From Mycolicibacterium wolinskyi (GTDB taxonomy: Bacteria; Actinomycetota; Actinomycetes; Mycobacteriales; Mycobacteriaceae), in assembly GCF_002101965.1 (NCBI RefSeq), contig NZ_LQQA01000031.1, positions 124,001 through 188,000 of the forward strand: DNA of 64,000 bases, in the 5' to 3' direction. The notes under the pieces are model-generated. The model searched no databases. It saw only the letters and a program-made list of their open reading frames with translations, and had not been told where the DNA came from. Made by a program: the position numbers and the translations under genes. Shown here piece after piece: positions 17,806 through 25,281 of this stretch; position 1 is the first letter of the stretch, and every line of letters starts with the position of its first letter.

Positions 17806-18576
17806 ATGAAGCGCTTGTTCGCCATCGGTTACGGGGTCGCGAGCTACCTGGTGTTCCTGGTGGCGTTTCTGTATGCGATCGGTTTCGTCGGCGGCTTTCT
17901 CGTGCCGCGCACGGTCGACTCCGGAATCACGGCCGGGATCGTCGAGGCGGTGATCGTCAACCTGGTGTTGCTGTCGGTGTTCGCGTTGCAGCACAGCGTG
18001 ATGGCCAGGCCCGGCTTCAAACGGTGGTGGACCCGGTTCGTGCCGCAGCCGATCGAACGCAGCACCTATGTGTTGTTGGCCAGCCTCGCGCTGTTCCTGT
18101 TGTATTGGCAGTGGCGGACCATGCCGGCCGTCGTGTGGGACGTGGAATCCACTGCGGGCCGGGTGCTTCTGTGGGCGTTGTTCTGGTTGGGCTGGGCCAC
18201 TGTGCTCAGCTCGACGTTCATGATCAATCACTTCGATCTGTTCGGGTTGCGTCAGGTGTTTCTGGCCTGGCGCGGCGAGCCGTACCGTGAGCCCGGCTTC
18301 CGAACTGTGCTGCTGTACCGGCTGATTCGCCACCCGATCATGCTCGGCTTCATCGTGGCGTTCTGGGCGGCGCCGACGATGACGGCCGGCCATCTGCTCT
18401 TCGCCGCGGTGAGCACGGCCTACATCCTGGTGGCGATTCAGCTCGAAGAGCGGGATCTGGTCGGCGCCATGGGCCGCCAATACCGCGACTACCGGGAGCG
18501 GGTTCCCATGCTGGTGCCGTGGCCCCACCGTGACCACACCGAACCGACGCCGAAGATCCGGCGGCGGCCGGCCTGA
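17806..18576 (+). CDS. NnrU/isoprenylcysteine-methyltransferase-like membrane protein, probable methanethiol S-methyltransferase (MddA-like)
   Basis: The 256-residue protein has about five membrane helices and a C-terminal signature YRLIRHPIMLGFI plus LEERDL and YRERVPMLVPW, the pattern of the ICMT/NnrU superfamily. Mycobacterial proteins of this size are generally assigned as MddA, which methylates methanethiol to dimethyl sulphide; the substrate is not proven here. A GGGAGG site precedes the ATG. Its last 88 bases overlap the convergent fetB-like gene. Confidence 0.72.
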   Translation: MKRLFAIGYGVASYLVFLVAFLYAIGFVGGFLVPRTVDSGITAGIVEAVIVNLVLLSVFALQHSVMARPGFKRWWTRFVPQPIERSTYVLLASLALFLLYWQWRTMPAVVWDVESTAGRVLLWALFWLGWATVLSSTFMINHFDLFGLRQVFLAWRGEPYREPGFRTVLLYRLIRHPIMLGFIVAFWAAPTMTAGHLLFAAVSTAYILVAIQLEERDLVGAMGRQYRDYRERVPMLVPWPHRDHTEPTPKIRRRPA

Positions 18577-19331
18577 GGCGACGGATTCTGCGCTCGCACA
18601 ATACGACCGCGGGCGATGAGCTCGATGGTGATCGCCACCGCACAACTCTGTGAAAGCAAAAGCGCCACGAGGACGAGGATCTGCACCGCGCCGGCCTGAG
18701 TCGCCGACCCGGTACTGAGCAACACGCCGACGAATGCCCCGGGAAGCGTCACCAAGCCCACCGTCCGGGTCGAATCGAGGTTCGGCAGCAAGGCATTGGT
18801 CGCCGCTCCACGAATGACCTCCAGGCGCGAATCCCGGTTGCTCATACCAAGACTCAGCGCCGCCTCGACCTCACCGGCGCGTAGGACGAGGGTGTCGAGA
18901 GCCAGGCGCGCGGCGACGGCGACGGCGGTCATGGTGCCACCGAGGACGATCGCGACGACCGGTACCACGGCGACACCCGTCGAGGGCACCACACCGGACA
19001 GCAACAGCGCGGGCAACACGCAGAGCAGTCCGGCAGCCAAAGCCATTGCGATCCAGGCTGATCCGCGGGTCGCCTGACTACGGCGGGCGGCCGTGAGGCT
19101 CGCGACCGTGAACATCACCGCCAACACGAGCACCGATGACCACAGCCGGGTGATCGCCGCGGCAAGGATCGCGGCGACGGCAGCCAGTTGCACTCCGGCG
19201 CGAAATGTCGCCCACGGGACGGTGGCCGGCCGACCGAGCCCGGCCAGCCGGTAGATGAGCGCAGCGGCGAGCGCCATGCCGATGCACAGCCCGATGAGCG
19301 GAGCTCCCAGGGTGGGTTCGTTCGACAGCAT
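18489..19331 (-). CDS. FetB-type (UPF0014) ABC transporter permease, no ATPase nearby
   Basis: The 280-residue multi-helix protein matches the FetB/UPF0014 permease family, with the conserved GMSNRDSRLEVIRGA and LPGAFVGVLL segments. In E. coli FetAB exports iron. No FetA-like ATPase lies in this window, so the partner is either distant or replaced. It is the last of four tightly packed minus-strand genes with the split ChrB proteins. Its 3' end overlaps the convergent MddA-like gene by 88 bases. Confidence 0.8.
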   Translation of the reverse strand: MLSNEPTLGAPLIGLCIGMALAAALIYRLAGLGRPATVPWATFRAGVQLAAVAAILAAAITRLWSSVLVLAVMFTVASLTAARRSQATRGSAWIAMALAAGLLCVLPALLLSGVVPSTGVAVVPVVAIVLGGTMTAVAVAARLALDTLVLRAGEVEAALSLGMSNRDSRLEVIRGAATNALLPNLDSTRTVGLVTLPGAFVGVLLSTGSATQAGAVQILVLVALLLSQSCAVAITIELIARGRIVRAQNPSPQAGRRRIFGVGSVWSRWGHGTSMGTRSR

Positions 19332-19335
19332 GCCG

Positions 19336-19929
19336 TCAGCGACTGTCGTCGGGCATATCGGAACTTGTGCCGAGCAGTAACGCGAGGGCTACGTCGACCG
19401 CTCGTGATCGGATGGCGTCGAGTCGGCGACGGAATATCGCCACGGCGGCCAGGATCGTCGTGGTCAACACACCCCATACGGCAAGCCCGGCAACCAGACA
19501 ATCACGTAGGGCACGACGCGCCGGATCGCTGATCTGAACATAATTGCCGTTGTGGTCGATCCAGATTGACAGCCGTTGGCCAGCCGCGACAGCGCGTTCT
19601 GTGTCGACGGTGTCACAGCGGGTGCGACCGAGAGCGGGCCAGCAGGCGGGAACAGTCCAGGCGAACCGGCGAGTGTCCGGCGCCATAGCGCTGGAGTCCA
19701 TCGCGGTCGCAGACACGACGTGCCACGTTGATCGGGCGGCGGCGTGGTGGGCGGTACGAGCGTTGTACAACCCGATGCCTACTGCGCTGCCGACGAGTAC
19801 GGCACCGATCAGCAACACGACGGTCACGGCCACCATCCATGCCTCGACCCGATCGCTGCGTCGCACGAGGGCATCTCGTCCGGCGGCGCGCCGCCACCAC
19901 GATGACAGTCCACGAGTGATGAGGTTCAC
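19336..19929 (-). CDS. Rv1733c-family membrane protein
   Basis: The 197-residue protein has an N-terminal basic segment (RRSDRVEAW) before a first helix (33-55), an extracytoplasmic domain with conserved tryptophan and cysteine positions, and a second helix (145-165). This is the layout of the Rv1733c family, a dormancy-regulon antigen family in M. tuberculosis. The function is unknown. Its GTG overlaps the stop of the ChrB C-domain gene (GTGA) and it sits 4 bases from the fetB-like gene. Confidence 0.78.
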   Translation of the reverse strand: MNLITRGLSSWWRRAAGRDALVRRSDRVEAWMVAVTVVLLIGAVLVGSAVGIGLYNARTAHHAAARSTWHVVSATAMDSSAMAPDTRRFAWTVPACWPALGRTRCDTVDTERAVAAGQRLSIWIDHNGNYVQISDPARRALRDCLVAGLAVWGVLTTTILAAVAIFRRRLDAIRSRAVDVALALLLGTSSDMPDDSR

Positions 19930-20357
19930 GACGGCTCCCGTCCGAGCATCAAGGCCCGACGGTGAAACTCATATAGCCCGGCGAACACCGCATCGCTTAC
20001 GGCCAGAGTTTGGTCATCGGACCCGATCATCGACAGTCCGCGCATCACCGTGTCCAGCCCGGGTGCTTCCGGCGCGTCGAAGCGGCCGTCGTCGAGATCG
20101 GCCTCGTGCACGATCTCAGCGATGCGCCACAGCACCGGGTCGTCGAGTTCGTAACGGCGAAGGATGGTTTCGAAAGTGCAGTCCCCGCCATGGTGGGTGA
20201 GATCGACACCGCGCATATCGAACGGCGTCGCGTCGTCGGGAACATCATCCGGACCGGCGACGAATACGAACTCGGCCGCTGGATCGACGAATCGGCGGAT
20301 CAGCCACGCGCACGCGGCCCGGTCTATGTGCACCCCGGCACGCGTCGCCCACCTCAT
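19926..20357 (-). CDS. ChrB C-terminal-domain protein (chromate resistance family)
   Basis: The 143 residues match the ChrB C-terminal domain, with the conserved GVHIDRAACAWLIRRF opening and THHGGDCTFE core. In chromate-resistant proteobacteria this domain is fused behind an N-terminal DNA-binding part; here it is a separate gene overlapping the N-domain gene by 4 bases (ATGA). The role may be metal or redox sensing; no ChrA transporter is present. Confidence 0.85.
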   Translation of the reverse strand: MRWATRAGVHIDRAACAWLIRRFVDPAAEFVFVAGPDDVPDDATPFDMRGVDLTHHGGDCTFETILRRYELDDPVLWRIAEIVHEADLDDGRFDAPEAPGLDTVMRGLSMIGSDDQTLAVSDAVFAGLYEFHRRALMLGREPS

Positions 20358-20842
20358 CGCGGCACCTCCGCAGTATTGCCGATCCGACCGGCCAGCTCTT
20401 GCAGAGCAATTCGCGCCTGTTCGCGTTCAGGCGGAGGGAAGAAGTCACGCCGGGTGACGTGCCGCCATTGGGTCCGCAGCCGACGCAACGCGGCCGCGCG
20501 GGCAGACGGGCTGAGCGTTGAGGCTTCAGCCGCCGCAGCCGACAACGCCCGGTACTCGACCGCCCTGGCCTCCGCCAGCGTGGCCGCCAAGTCACGTTCC
20601 TGGCGCACGATCGTGGGGTGCGCCAGCCATACCCCGGCTTGTCCACCGGCCTCGATCACCTCATCGGCCAGCCATTCCAACTGCTCACGGGTACGCGCGT
20701 CGGCGGGGAGCGCAACCAATCCGTCGGCCAACTGAGCGACGCCAAGCTTCTTCAGCTTGCGCCACACCGCAATCCGGGGTGTCGATGGCTCCCGTGGCAT
20801 CCGGTAGTTCAGCAGCACCCACTGCCTGCTCTCGCTGGCCAC
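20354..20842 (-). CDS. ChrB N-terminal-domain protein (chromate resistance family)
   Basis: The 162-residue protein matches the ChrB N-terminal domain (opening WVLLNYRMPREPSTPRIAVWRKL, then LADGLVALPAD). It is the first gene of the four-gene minus-strand set and is divergent from the MFS transporter; two palindromes lie in the 91 bases between. In Ochrobactrum, intact ChrB acts as a chromate-sensing regulator; by inference the split pair may act together as a regulator. Confidence 0.85.
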   Translation of the reverse strand: MASESRQWVLLNYRMPREPSTPRIAVWRKLKKLGVAQLADGLVALPADARTREQLEWLADEVIEAGGQAGVWLAHPTIVRQERDLAATLAEARAVEYRALSAAAAEASTLSPSARAAALRRLRTQWRHVTRRDFFPPPEREQARIALQELAGRIGNTAEVPR

Positions 20843-20850
20843 CTACTGAT

Positions 20851-20866
20851 TGTAACCGTGGTTACA
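20851..20866. promoter_or_regulatory. Palindrome TGTAACC-GT-GGTTACA, candidate operator
   Basis: Perfect 7-base arms with a 2-base centre lie 9 bases upstream of the ChrB N-domain gene, where a bound repressor would block that promoter. The neighbouring ArsR regulator or the ChrB pair are candidate binders. Confidence 0.65.
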
Positions 20867-20898
20867 TACGCAATCCAGTCGCAGGCGGATGCATATAG

Positions 20899-20914
20899 GT
20901 GCGCAAGTGCGCAC
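20899..20914. promoter_or_regulatory. Palindrome GTGCGCA-AG-TGCGCAC, candidate operator
   Basis: Perfect 7-base arms with a 2-base centre lie 20 bases before the MFS gene start, directly after an AT-rich GCATATAG stretch. The position suits a repressor site for the MFS-ArsR transcript. Confidence 0.65.
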
Positions 20915-20933
20915 ATGAGGTAATAATCGAGGC

Positions 20934-22250
20934 ATGGCCGACCGCTCCCCGCCGAGGCCGCGCTCCGGCGCGCTGGCGAATACGGTGTTCCGCAGGCTGT
21001 TCACCGCGCAGGTCGTCGCACTGCTCGGAACGGGCCTGCTGACCGTGGCGCTCGGGCTACTGGCCTATGACTTGGCGGGCAGCCGGGCCGGCGCGGTGCT
21101 CGGCATGGCACTGGCGATCAAGATGGTCGCCTACGTGGCGGTCGCGCCCCTGATGTCGGCACTGACCGACCGGTTTCCCCGCCGGAGCGTGCTGGTGACC
21201 ACCGACATCGTGCGCGCCACGGTCGCGCTGATGCTGCCGTTCGTGGACGCGGTGTGGCAGGTCTACGTACTCATATTCGTGCTGCAAGCCGCCTCCGCGA
21301 CGTTCACCCCGGCGTTCCAGTCGGCCATTCCGTCGGTCCTGATCGACGAGGACGATTACACCCACGCGCTGTCGATGTCGCGGCTCGCCTACGACCTCGA
21401 AGCGTTGCTGAGCCCGATACTGGCCGCCGCACTGTTGGCCGTGACCTCCTATCACTTGTTGTTCCTCGGAACCGTCGGCGGATTCGCGGTCTCGGCGGCC
21501 CTCGTCCTGGCGAGCCGGCTTCCCCCGATGCCGGCTGCGACGCGGCCCGAGCGGTTACGCGATCGGCTCCTGCAGGGCGCCCAGGTGATGGTGTCGGCGA
21601 CCGAGTTACGCGCACTGTTGGCGCTGAACATGTCGGTGGCAGCCGCCGGCGCACTGGTGGTGGTCAACACCGTCATCTACGTCAGGGATCTGCTCGACGG
21701 CCCGCAATTCGGCATGGCGTCGATGCTGGCCTGCTACGGCGCCGGATCCATGCTCGTCGCGCTGACGATGCCCCGAACCCTCCGCAGGTTGAGCGATCGC
21801 ACCGTCATGCTCGCCGGCGCGACGGTCACGGCCGCGGCTCTGAGCGCGGCGACGGTGTTCATCTCGGTGCCGCCCGCGCCGCCGGCCGGATGGGTTGTGC
21901 TAGGCGCGTTGTGGATGACACTGGGTGCAGCGACCTCGCTGATCAACACCCCGTCGGCCCAACTGCTTCGGCGGGGCTCGACCATCGACAACCGGACAGC
22001 CGTGTTCACCGCACAGTTCTCCCTGTCGCATGCCTGCTTCCTGGTGGCCTATCCGATTGCCGGCTGGGTCGGCGCCACGCTGGGCCAGACCGTTGCCGCG
22101 CTCGTCCTGGCCGGCGTGGCTACACTCGCCGCAGCGACAGCGATCTCAACCTGGCGGCCGACCGGATCCCCGTCACGGCAGCGAGAAGGTGGTGCACATG
22201 ACCCGATCTGCACCCGGGAATCCGCCGTCGCCGGCCAGCCTGCGCCATGA
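20934..22250 (+). CDS. Major facilitator superfamily efflux transporter
   Basis: The 438-residue protein has about 12 membrane helices and a DRFPRRSVL loop between helices 2 and 3, the usual MFS signature. It resembles the EntS/MFS_3 exporter group. It is followed by an ArsR repressor gene overlapping its 3' end and is divergent from the split ChrB genes, so its cargo may be a metal oxyanion or stress metabolite; this is inferred from context only. The last 25 residues are polar and probably cytoplasmic. Confidence 0.88.
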   Translation: MADRSPPRPRSGALANTVFRRLFTAQVVALLGTGLLTVALGLLAYDLAGSRAGAVLGMALAIKMVAYVAVAPLMSALTDRFPRRSVLVTTDIVRATVALMLPFVDAVWQVYVLIFVLQAASATFTPAFQSAIPSVLIDEDDYTHALSMSRLAYDLEALLSPILAAALLAVTSYHLLFLGTVGGFAVSAALVLASRLPPMPAATRPERLRDRLLQGAQVMVSATELRALLALNMSVAAAGALVVVNTVIYVRDLLDGPQFGMASMLACYGAGSMLVALTMPRTLRRLSDRTVMLAGATVTAAALSAATVFISVPPAPPAGWVVLGALWMTLGAATSLINTPSAQLLRRGSTIDNRTAVFTAQFSLSHACFLVAYPIAGWVGATLGQTVAALVLAGVATLAAATAISTWRPTGSPSRQREGGAHDPICTRESAVAGQPAP

Positions 22251-22566
22251 CGTCGAGCCGGATCAGCTGCGCCTGGAGACGGCAAGTGACATCTTCCGGA
22301 TGCTCGCCGACCCCACCCGGCTGCACGTCCTGTGGTTGTTGAGCCAGAAGGAAGCCGACGTCGCCGCCCTGACCGCCGCAACCGGCGCTTCGCGCACCTC
22401 CGTCAGCCAGCACCTCGCCAAGCTACGTTTCGCCGGCCTGGTCGCCACCCGCCGCGATGGCAGGCACATCGTCTACCGGCTCAACGACGGCCACCTCAGT
22501 CGCCTGGTCCGAGAAGGCCTCAATCACGCCGACCACCGCGTGACCGGGGAACCACCACATCCCTGA
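22198..22566 (+). CDS. ArsR/SmtB-family winged-helix repressor
   Basis: The 122-residue protein has the ArsR fold: RMLADPTRLHVLWLL, recognition helix SRTSVSQHLAKLRFAGLV and wing RRDGRHIVYRL. The C-terminal tail contains histidines (NHADHRV, PPHP) that could bind metal, as in Ni/Co or Zn sensors. ATG at 22198 follows GAAGG by 9 bases and overlaps the MFS gene by 53 bases, so they are co-transcribed and autoregulation through the upstream palindromes is likely. Confidence 0.9.
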   Translation: MTRSAPGNPPSPASLRHDVEPDQLRLETASDIFRMLADPTRLHVLWLLSQKEADVAALTAATGASRTSVSQHLAKLRFAGLVATRRDGRHIVYRLNDGHLSRLVREGLNHADHRVTGEPPHP

Positions 22567-22591
22567 CCGCGAAGCGGGACACAAGAGACGG

Positions 22592-23074
22592 CTAGCTGTG
22601 CCAGCTCAGCACTTCGCCGGCACCCTGCATCATGACCGTTCCCGGCATCACCCGCAGCCGGTATGGCGTCAGCCGCAGCGCGGCGAATTCCGGCGAAGTC
22701 GGCCCTTCGCTCCACTGCGGGATGATGCGCGGGTCGTAGCCCACGGGCGCCGGGCCGTTGGCGAACTTGTCCCAGACCTGCGTGCAGGTTTCGTCGTCGG
22801 TGTACCACTCGACGAGGCAGTCGGCCGAGCACGTGTCATGGCTCGTCGTCCAGTAACTCACGGACACATACGGATTCACTGCGAGGTGGGCGCGCTTGAC
22901 CGGGCTCGGCACCGTCGCGACCCAGCCGAACAGATCGGTGCCGTCCCACTCCCAGATCGGGTGCAGGATGCGGGTGCGGGGCCGGCCGTCGGCGTCGACG
23001 GTGGCCACGGAGGCCCACACGATTGCATGGGCCATGTCGACGAAAGCGGGCGCAGTCTGGTCCAACGAAGTCAC
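22592..23074 (-). CDS. Pyridoxamine 5'-phosphate oxidase-fold (split-barrel flavoprotein) protein
   Basis: The 160 residues show the split-barrel pattern: WASVATVDADGRPRTRILHPIW near the start, then NPYVSVSYWT. Members bind FMN, F420 or haem; the ligand here is unknown. GTG at 23074 follows an AGGGTGG stretch; the longer upstream frame runs into neighbouring genes and was rejected. It is convergent with the ArsR gene, 25 bases away. Confidence 0.82.
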   Translation of the reverse strand: MTSLDQTAPAFVDMAHAIVWASVATVDADGRPRTRILHPIWEWDGTDLFGWVATVPSPVKRAHLAVNPYVSVSYWTTSHDTCSADCLVEWYTDDETCTQVWDKFANGPAPVGYDPRIIPQWSEGPTSPEFAALRLTPYRLRVMPGTVMMQGAGEVLSWHS

Positions 23075-23123
23075 GCCTGCCACCCTAGGTGGGCCGCACT
23101 GCGAGCGGCGTGAGTGCTCGCCG

Positions 23124-23342
23124 CTATTTATCGTCGTTGCCGTAGACCGGCTTCCCTTCGTCGTCGACCCAATCGTTGACCATGGTTCCGGAAACGGTCC
23201 CCCCACTGCCCGGCAGCGTCGTCGTAGGACGGTCGTCCTCGTACGCTTCCATGATCTTCTTGGCCTTCTGCCGATGCTCGTCGGTGATTTCGGGAGCCTC
23301 GGTACTGCGGTTCTCTTCGGTGTCCTGCTGTTCTGCGTCCAT
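23124..23342 (-). CDS. Small acidic hydrophilic protein
   Basis: The 72-residue product is rich in Asp, Glu and Lys (TDEHRQKAKKIMEAYEDD) with no membrane segment, and probably partly disordered. No family was recognised. It starts with ATG at 23342 without a clear ribosome site and lies downstream of the MerR-like regulator on the same strand, with which it may be co-transcribed. Confidence 0.55.
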   Translation of the reverse strand: MDAEQQDTEENRSTEAPEITDEHRQKAKKIMEAYEDDRPTTTLPGSGGTVSGTMVNDWVDDEGKPVYGNDDK

Positions 23343-23390
23343 GGATATCGGGCTGCCCCGAAATGTGACGTACCAAACAGTGCACCGACC

Positions 23391-23720
23391 TCAGCGTCGC
23401 GTGCGGCCGGCATGCAGCCGGGCGTTCTCGGCCCTGAGGTGGACGTTGTCGGATTCCAGTTCGCTGTTGCGTCGTTCGAGTGTCAAGATCTGGGCGATTC
23501 CGGCGATGTTCACGCCTTCGCCGACGAGTTCGGCGATCCGTCGCAGCCGTACAAGATCATCGTCGCTGTAACGACGGGTCCCACCGCCGGTGCGTGCCGG
23601 AGTCAGCAGCCCGCGCCGCTCGTACAGCCGCAGCGTTTGGGGGTCGAGCCCGGTCAACTCGGCGACCACCGAGATGGCGTACACGCCCCGGGCGGACCGC
23701 TCGCCTGAATCAATGGACAC
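23391..23720 (-). CDS. MerR-family regulator, HspR-like
   Basis: The 109-residue protein has the MerR helix-turn-helix (YAISVVAELTGLDPQTLRLYERRGL), the GGGTRRYSDDDL wing and GVNIAGIAQIL, as in HspR heat-shock repressors, followed by a short coiled coil (RRNSELESDNVHLRAENARL). It lacks the long HspR tail. It starts with GTG at 23720. A perfect 10-base inverted repeat 71 bases upstream is a likely operator. A CIRCE-controlled operon 1.5 kb away makes a heat-shock link attractive but unproven. Confidence 0.85.
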   Translation of the reverse strand: MSIDSGERSARGVYAISVVAELTGLDPQTLRLYERRGLLTPARTGGGTRRYSDDDLVRLRRIAELVGEGVNIAGIAQILTLERRNSELESDNVHLRAENARLHAGRTRR

Positions 23721-23790
23721 TGAGTCGCCTTCTTCTTTTACACCCGGTTGGGCCTTGCACCCACCTTAATCCAGTGCTATAAGAAAACTA

Positions 23791-23816
23791 TGTCGACAGA
23801 CACAGATCTGTCGACA
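23791..23816. promoter_or_regulatory. Long palindrome between divergent transcripts, candidate MerR operator
   Basis: TGTCGACAGA at 23791-23800 and TCTGTCGACA at 23807-23816 are perfect 10-base inverted arms around a 6-base centre. An AT-rich TGCTATAAG element lies just upstream at about 23775-23783. Confidence 0.7.
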
Positions 23817-23878
23817 CCGCGGCGAAACGCCTACTCCTGCATGTGGATTCGACAGCATCCGGGAAGGAGGTGAGCGAG

Positions 23879-24250
23879 TTGGCGGCTTTGACCCGACAGC
23901 CCTCTGCCGTGCTCGACGAGGCGGCGGCGATCGTGGAGGCCGAGTGGAAACGCCTTGTGCACGAGAGGGATTCAGGGAAGGGCCCGGCGGTTGTCGCGGA
24001 GATGCCCGTCAGCCGCCGACCGCGCCGTCGCGCCGGTCTCCGCACCGCGATCCTTCGACCGGTTACAACACGGCCACCGCGGGCACGCAACGGACCGGGG
24101 TGGCGAGAACTCGCACAGCAGGTGTGGGCAACTCAGCGCTCACCTCCGGCGTGTTCGTCAGACCTCGAATTTCCCTGTGAGTCAAGGAGTGATGCACCTG
24201 GAGCAATGACTGCTGATCTCGACCCGCGTGAGCCCAGTTATGCGACATGA
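23879..24250 (+). CDS. Possible small basic protein of unknown function
   Basis: A TTG at 23879 follows AAGGAGG by about 9 bases and opens a 123-residue frame. The first 40 residues look coding (DEAAAIVEAEWKRLV, GC-rich third positions), while the rest is arginine-rich and less convincing. A strong terminator hairpin with a T-rich tail lies 77 bases downstream on the same strand, supporting transcription here. The product was not recognised; the real gene may be shorter, or the transcript non-coding. Confidence 0.4.
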   Translation: MAALTRQPSAVLDEAAAIVEAEWKRLVHERDSGKGPAVVAEMPVSRRPRRRAGLRTAILRPVTTRPPRARNGPGWRELAQQVWATQRSPPACSSDLEFPCESRSDAPGAMTADLDPREPSYAT

Positions 24251-24326
24251 TGCGACATCGGCCGACTCGAGCCTGCGCATATCGCCACTGACGGTGGCAC
24301 AGATCGGTGGGCTACACGCGCAACCC

Positions 24327-24377
24327 GGGGCGGCCGAGCTCTGGGTGCCATCCCTTCTCGGCCGCCCCGATTTTCTC
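24327..24377 (+). terminator. Strong rho-independent-type terminator
   Basis: GGGGCGGCCGAG at 24327-24338 pairs over 12 bases with CTCGGCCGCCCC at 24357-24368, followed by GATTTTCTC. The T-rich tail is on the plus strand, so it ends transcripts coming from about 23.8-24.3 kb and separates them from the convergent gene at 24402. Confidence 0.8.
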
Positions 24378-24401
24378 GGAAACGCCCGGTGAAGGTGGCT
24401 G

Positions 24402-25055
24402 TCAGCCTGCCGACTCTGCGCGGTAGCGCTCGACGAACTGCTCGTACCCACAGGTCGCGGCCAGCTCCAGTTCGCCTTCGCGATCGGCTTCCTCCAATTC
24501 GTGCATCCATCGTCGCAGTAGGTCAACCCCCTCGCGACCGGCACGGCCGCCGGCGAGCAGACCGAGCCGGCGGATGTAGTGGTCGGCCAGCGCCAGCCGG
24601 TGAACGGCGGCGACCACATCGATGGCCTCGCCTGCCCACAACCGGGCCACCCTGCGATATGCGGTGATCTCGCCGGCAGGCAGACCGGCGCCGGCCAAAC
24701 CGGACCGGGCGTCGGCCACCTCACCGAGCAGACGCCGCAGCCCGGCTTTCAGACTCTCACGCACCGTGTGCAGCTGCGTTTCGAACGACCCGCCGGCGAC
24801 CACGCCGTCGGATGTCGCGGCGTGGAGACCCGAGCCGACGTCGATCGGCAGCCAGTCGCCGAAACTGTCGAACCACAACGCCAGTTCACCGATCGCCACG
24901 TTGAGCTCGGCGCGGTGCTCCTCGAGGTGCGCGGCGTACTTGTCGTAGGCATTGGCGCGCAACAACGCTGACGCCTGGGCAACCTGGTACGCCAGCGCGC
25001 CGTGCGCGGCAACCACTGCCGACACGTGATCTCGTGGCGTTCTGCTGCTATGCAT
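24402..25055 (-). CDS. Hypothetical helical protein
   Basis: The 217-residue protein appears all-alpha with no membrane segment or signal; segments such as QASALLRANAYDKYAAHLEEHRAELNVAIGEL suggest packed long helices. No family was recognised. ATG at 25055 is the probable start; an in-frame start 54 bases upstream is possible. It is divergent from the glycosyltransferase operon, with the CIRCE element in the shared 226-base intergenic region. Confidence 0.65.
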   Translation of the reverse strand: MHSSRTPRDHVSAVVAAHGALAYQVAQASALLRANAYDKYAAHLEEHRAELNVAIGELALWFDSFGDWLPIDVGSGLHAATSDGVVAGGSFETQLHTVRESLKAGLRRLLGEVADARSGLAGAGLPAGEITAYRRVARLWAGEAIDVVAAVHRLALADHYIRRLGLLAGGRAGREGVDLLRRWMHELEEADREGELELAATCGYEQFVERYRAESAG

Positions 25056-25221
25056 CGTCAGCCGTGTTCCGCCCCTTGGTTTTCGGTGTCCGTCGACGTG
25101 ATTGTGCACCCTGCGGTCGAGCAGAGCACCGGCAGCCGGTCACCACAGCGGCGCGACTGCGCACACATGTCCAAGGCACGCCGCACCCCTCGTTGGCGCA
25201 GTCGGCTCAAACACGCCATAA

Positions 25222-25248
25222 TTGGCACTCGTCGGATGAGAGTGCTAA
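25222..25248. promoter_or_regulatory. CIRCE element (HrcA operator)
   Basis: TTGGCACTC at 25222-25230 and GAGTGCTAA at 25240-25248 are separated by exactly 9 bases. The CIRCE consensus is TTAGCACTC-N9-GAGTGCTAA, so 17 of 18 arm bases match. It lies 33 bases before the glycosyltransferase start, where a bound HrcA would repress that operon. Confidence 0.88.
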
Positions 25249-25281
25249 CGCCGCTGCGACAACCGTGAAGGAGGTAAATCC

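Noticed and set aside
23720..23860. HAIR element (HspR operator) near the MerR-like gene
   Set aside because: The CTTGAGT-N7-ACTCAAG pattern is absent; the palindrome present is different.
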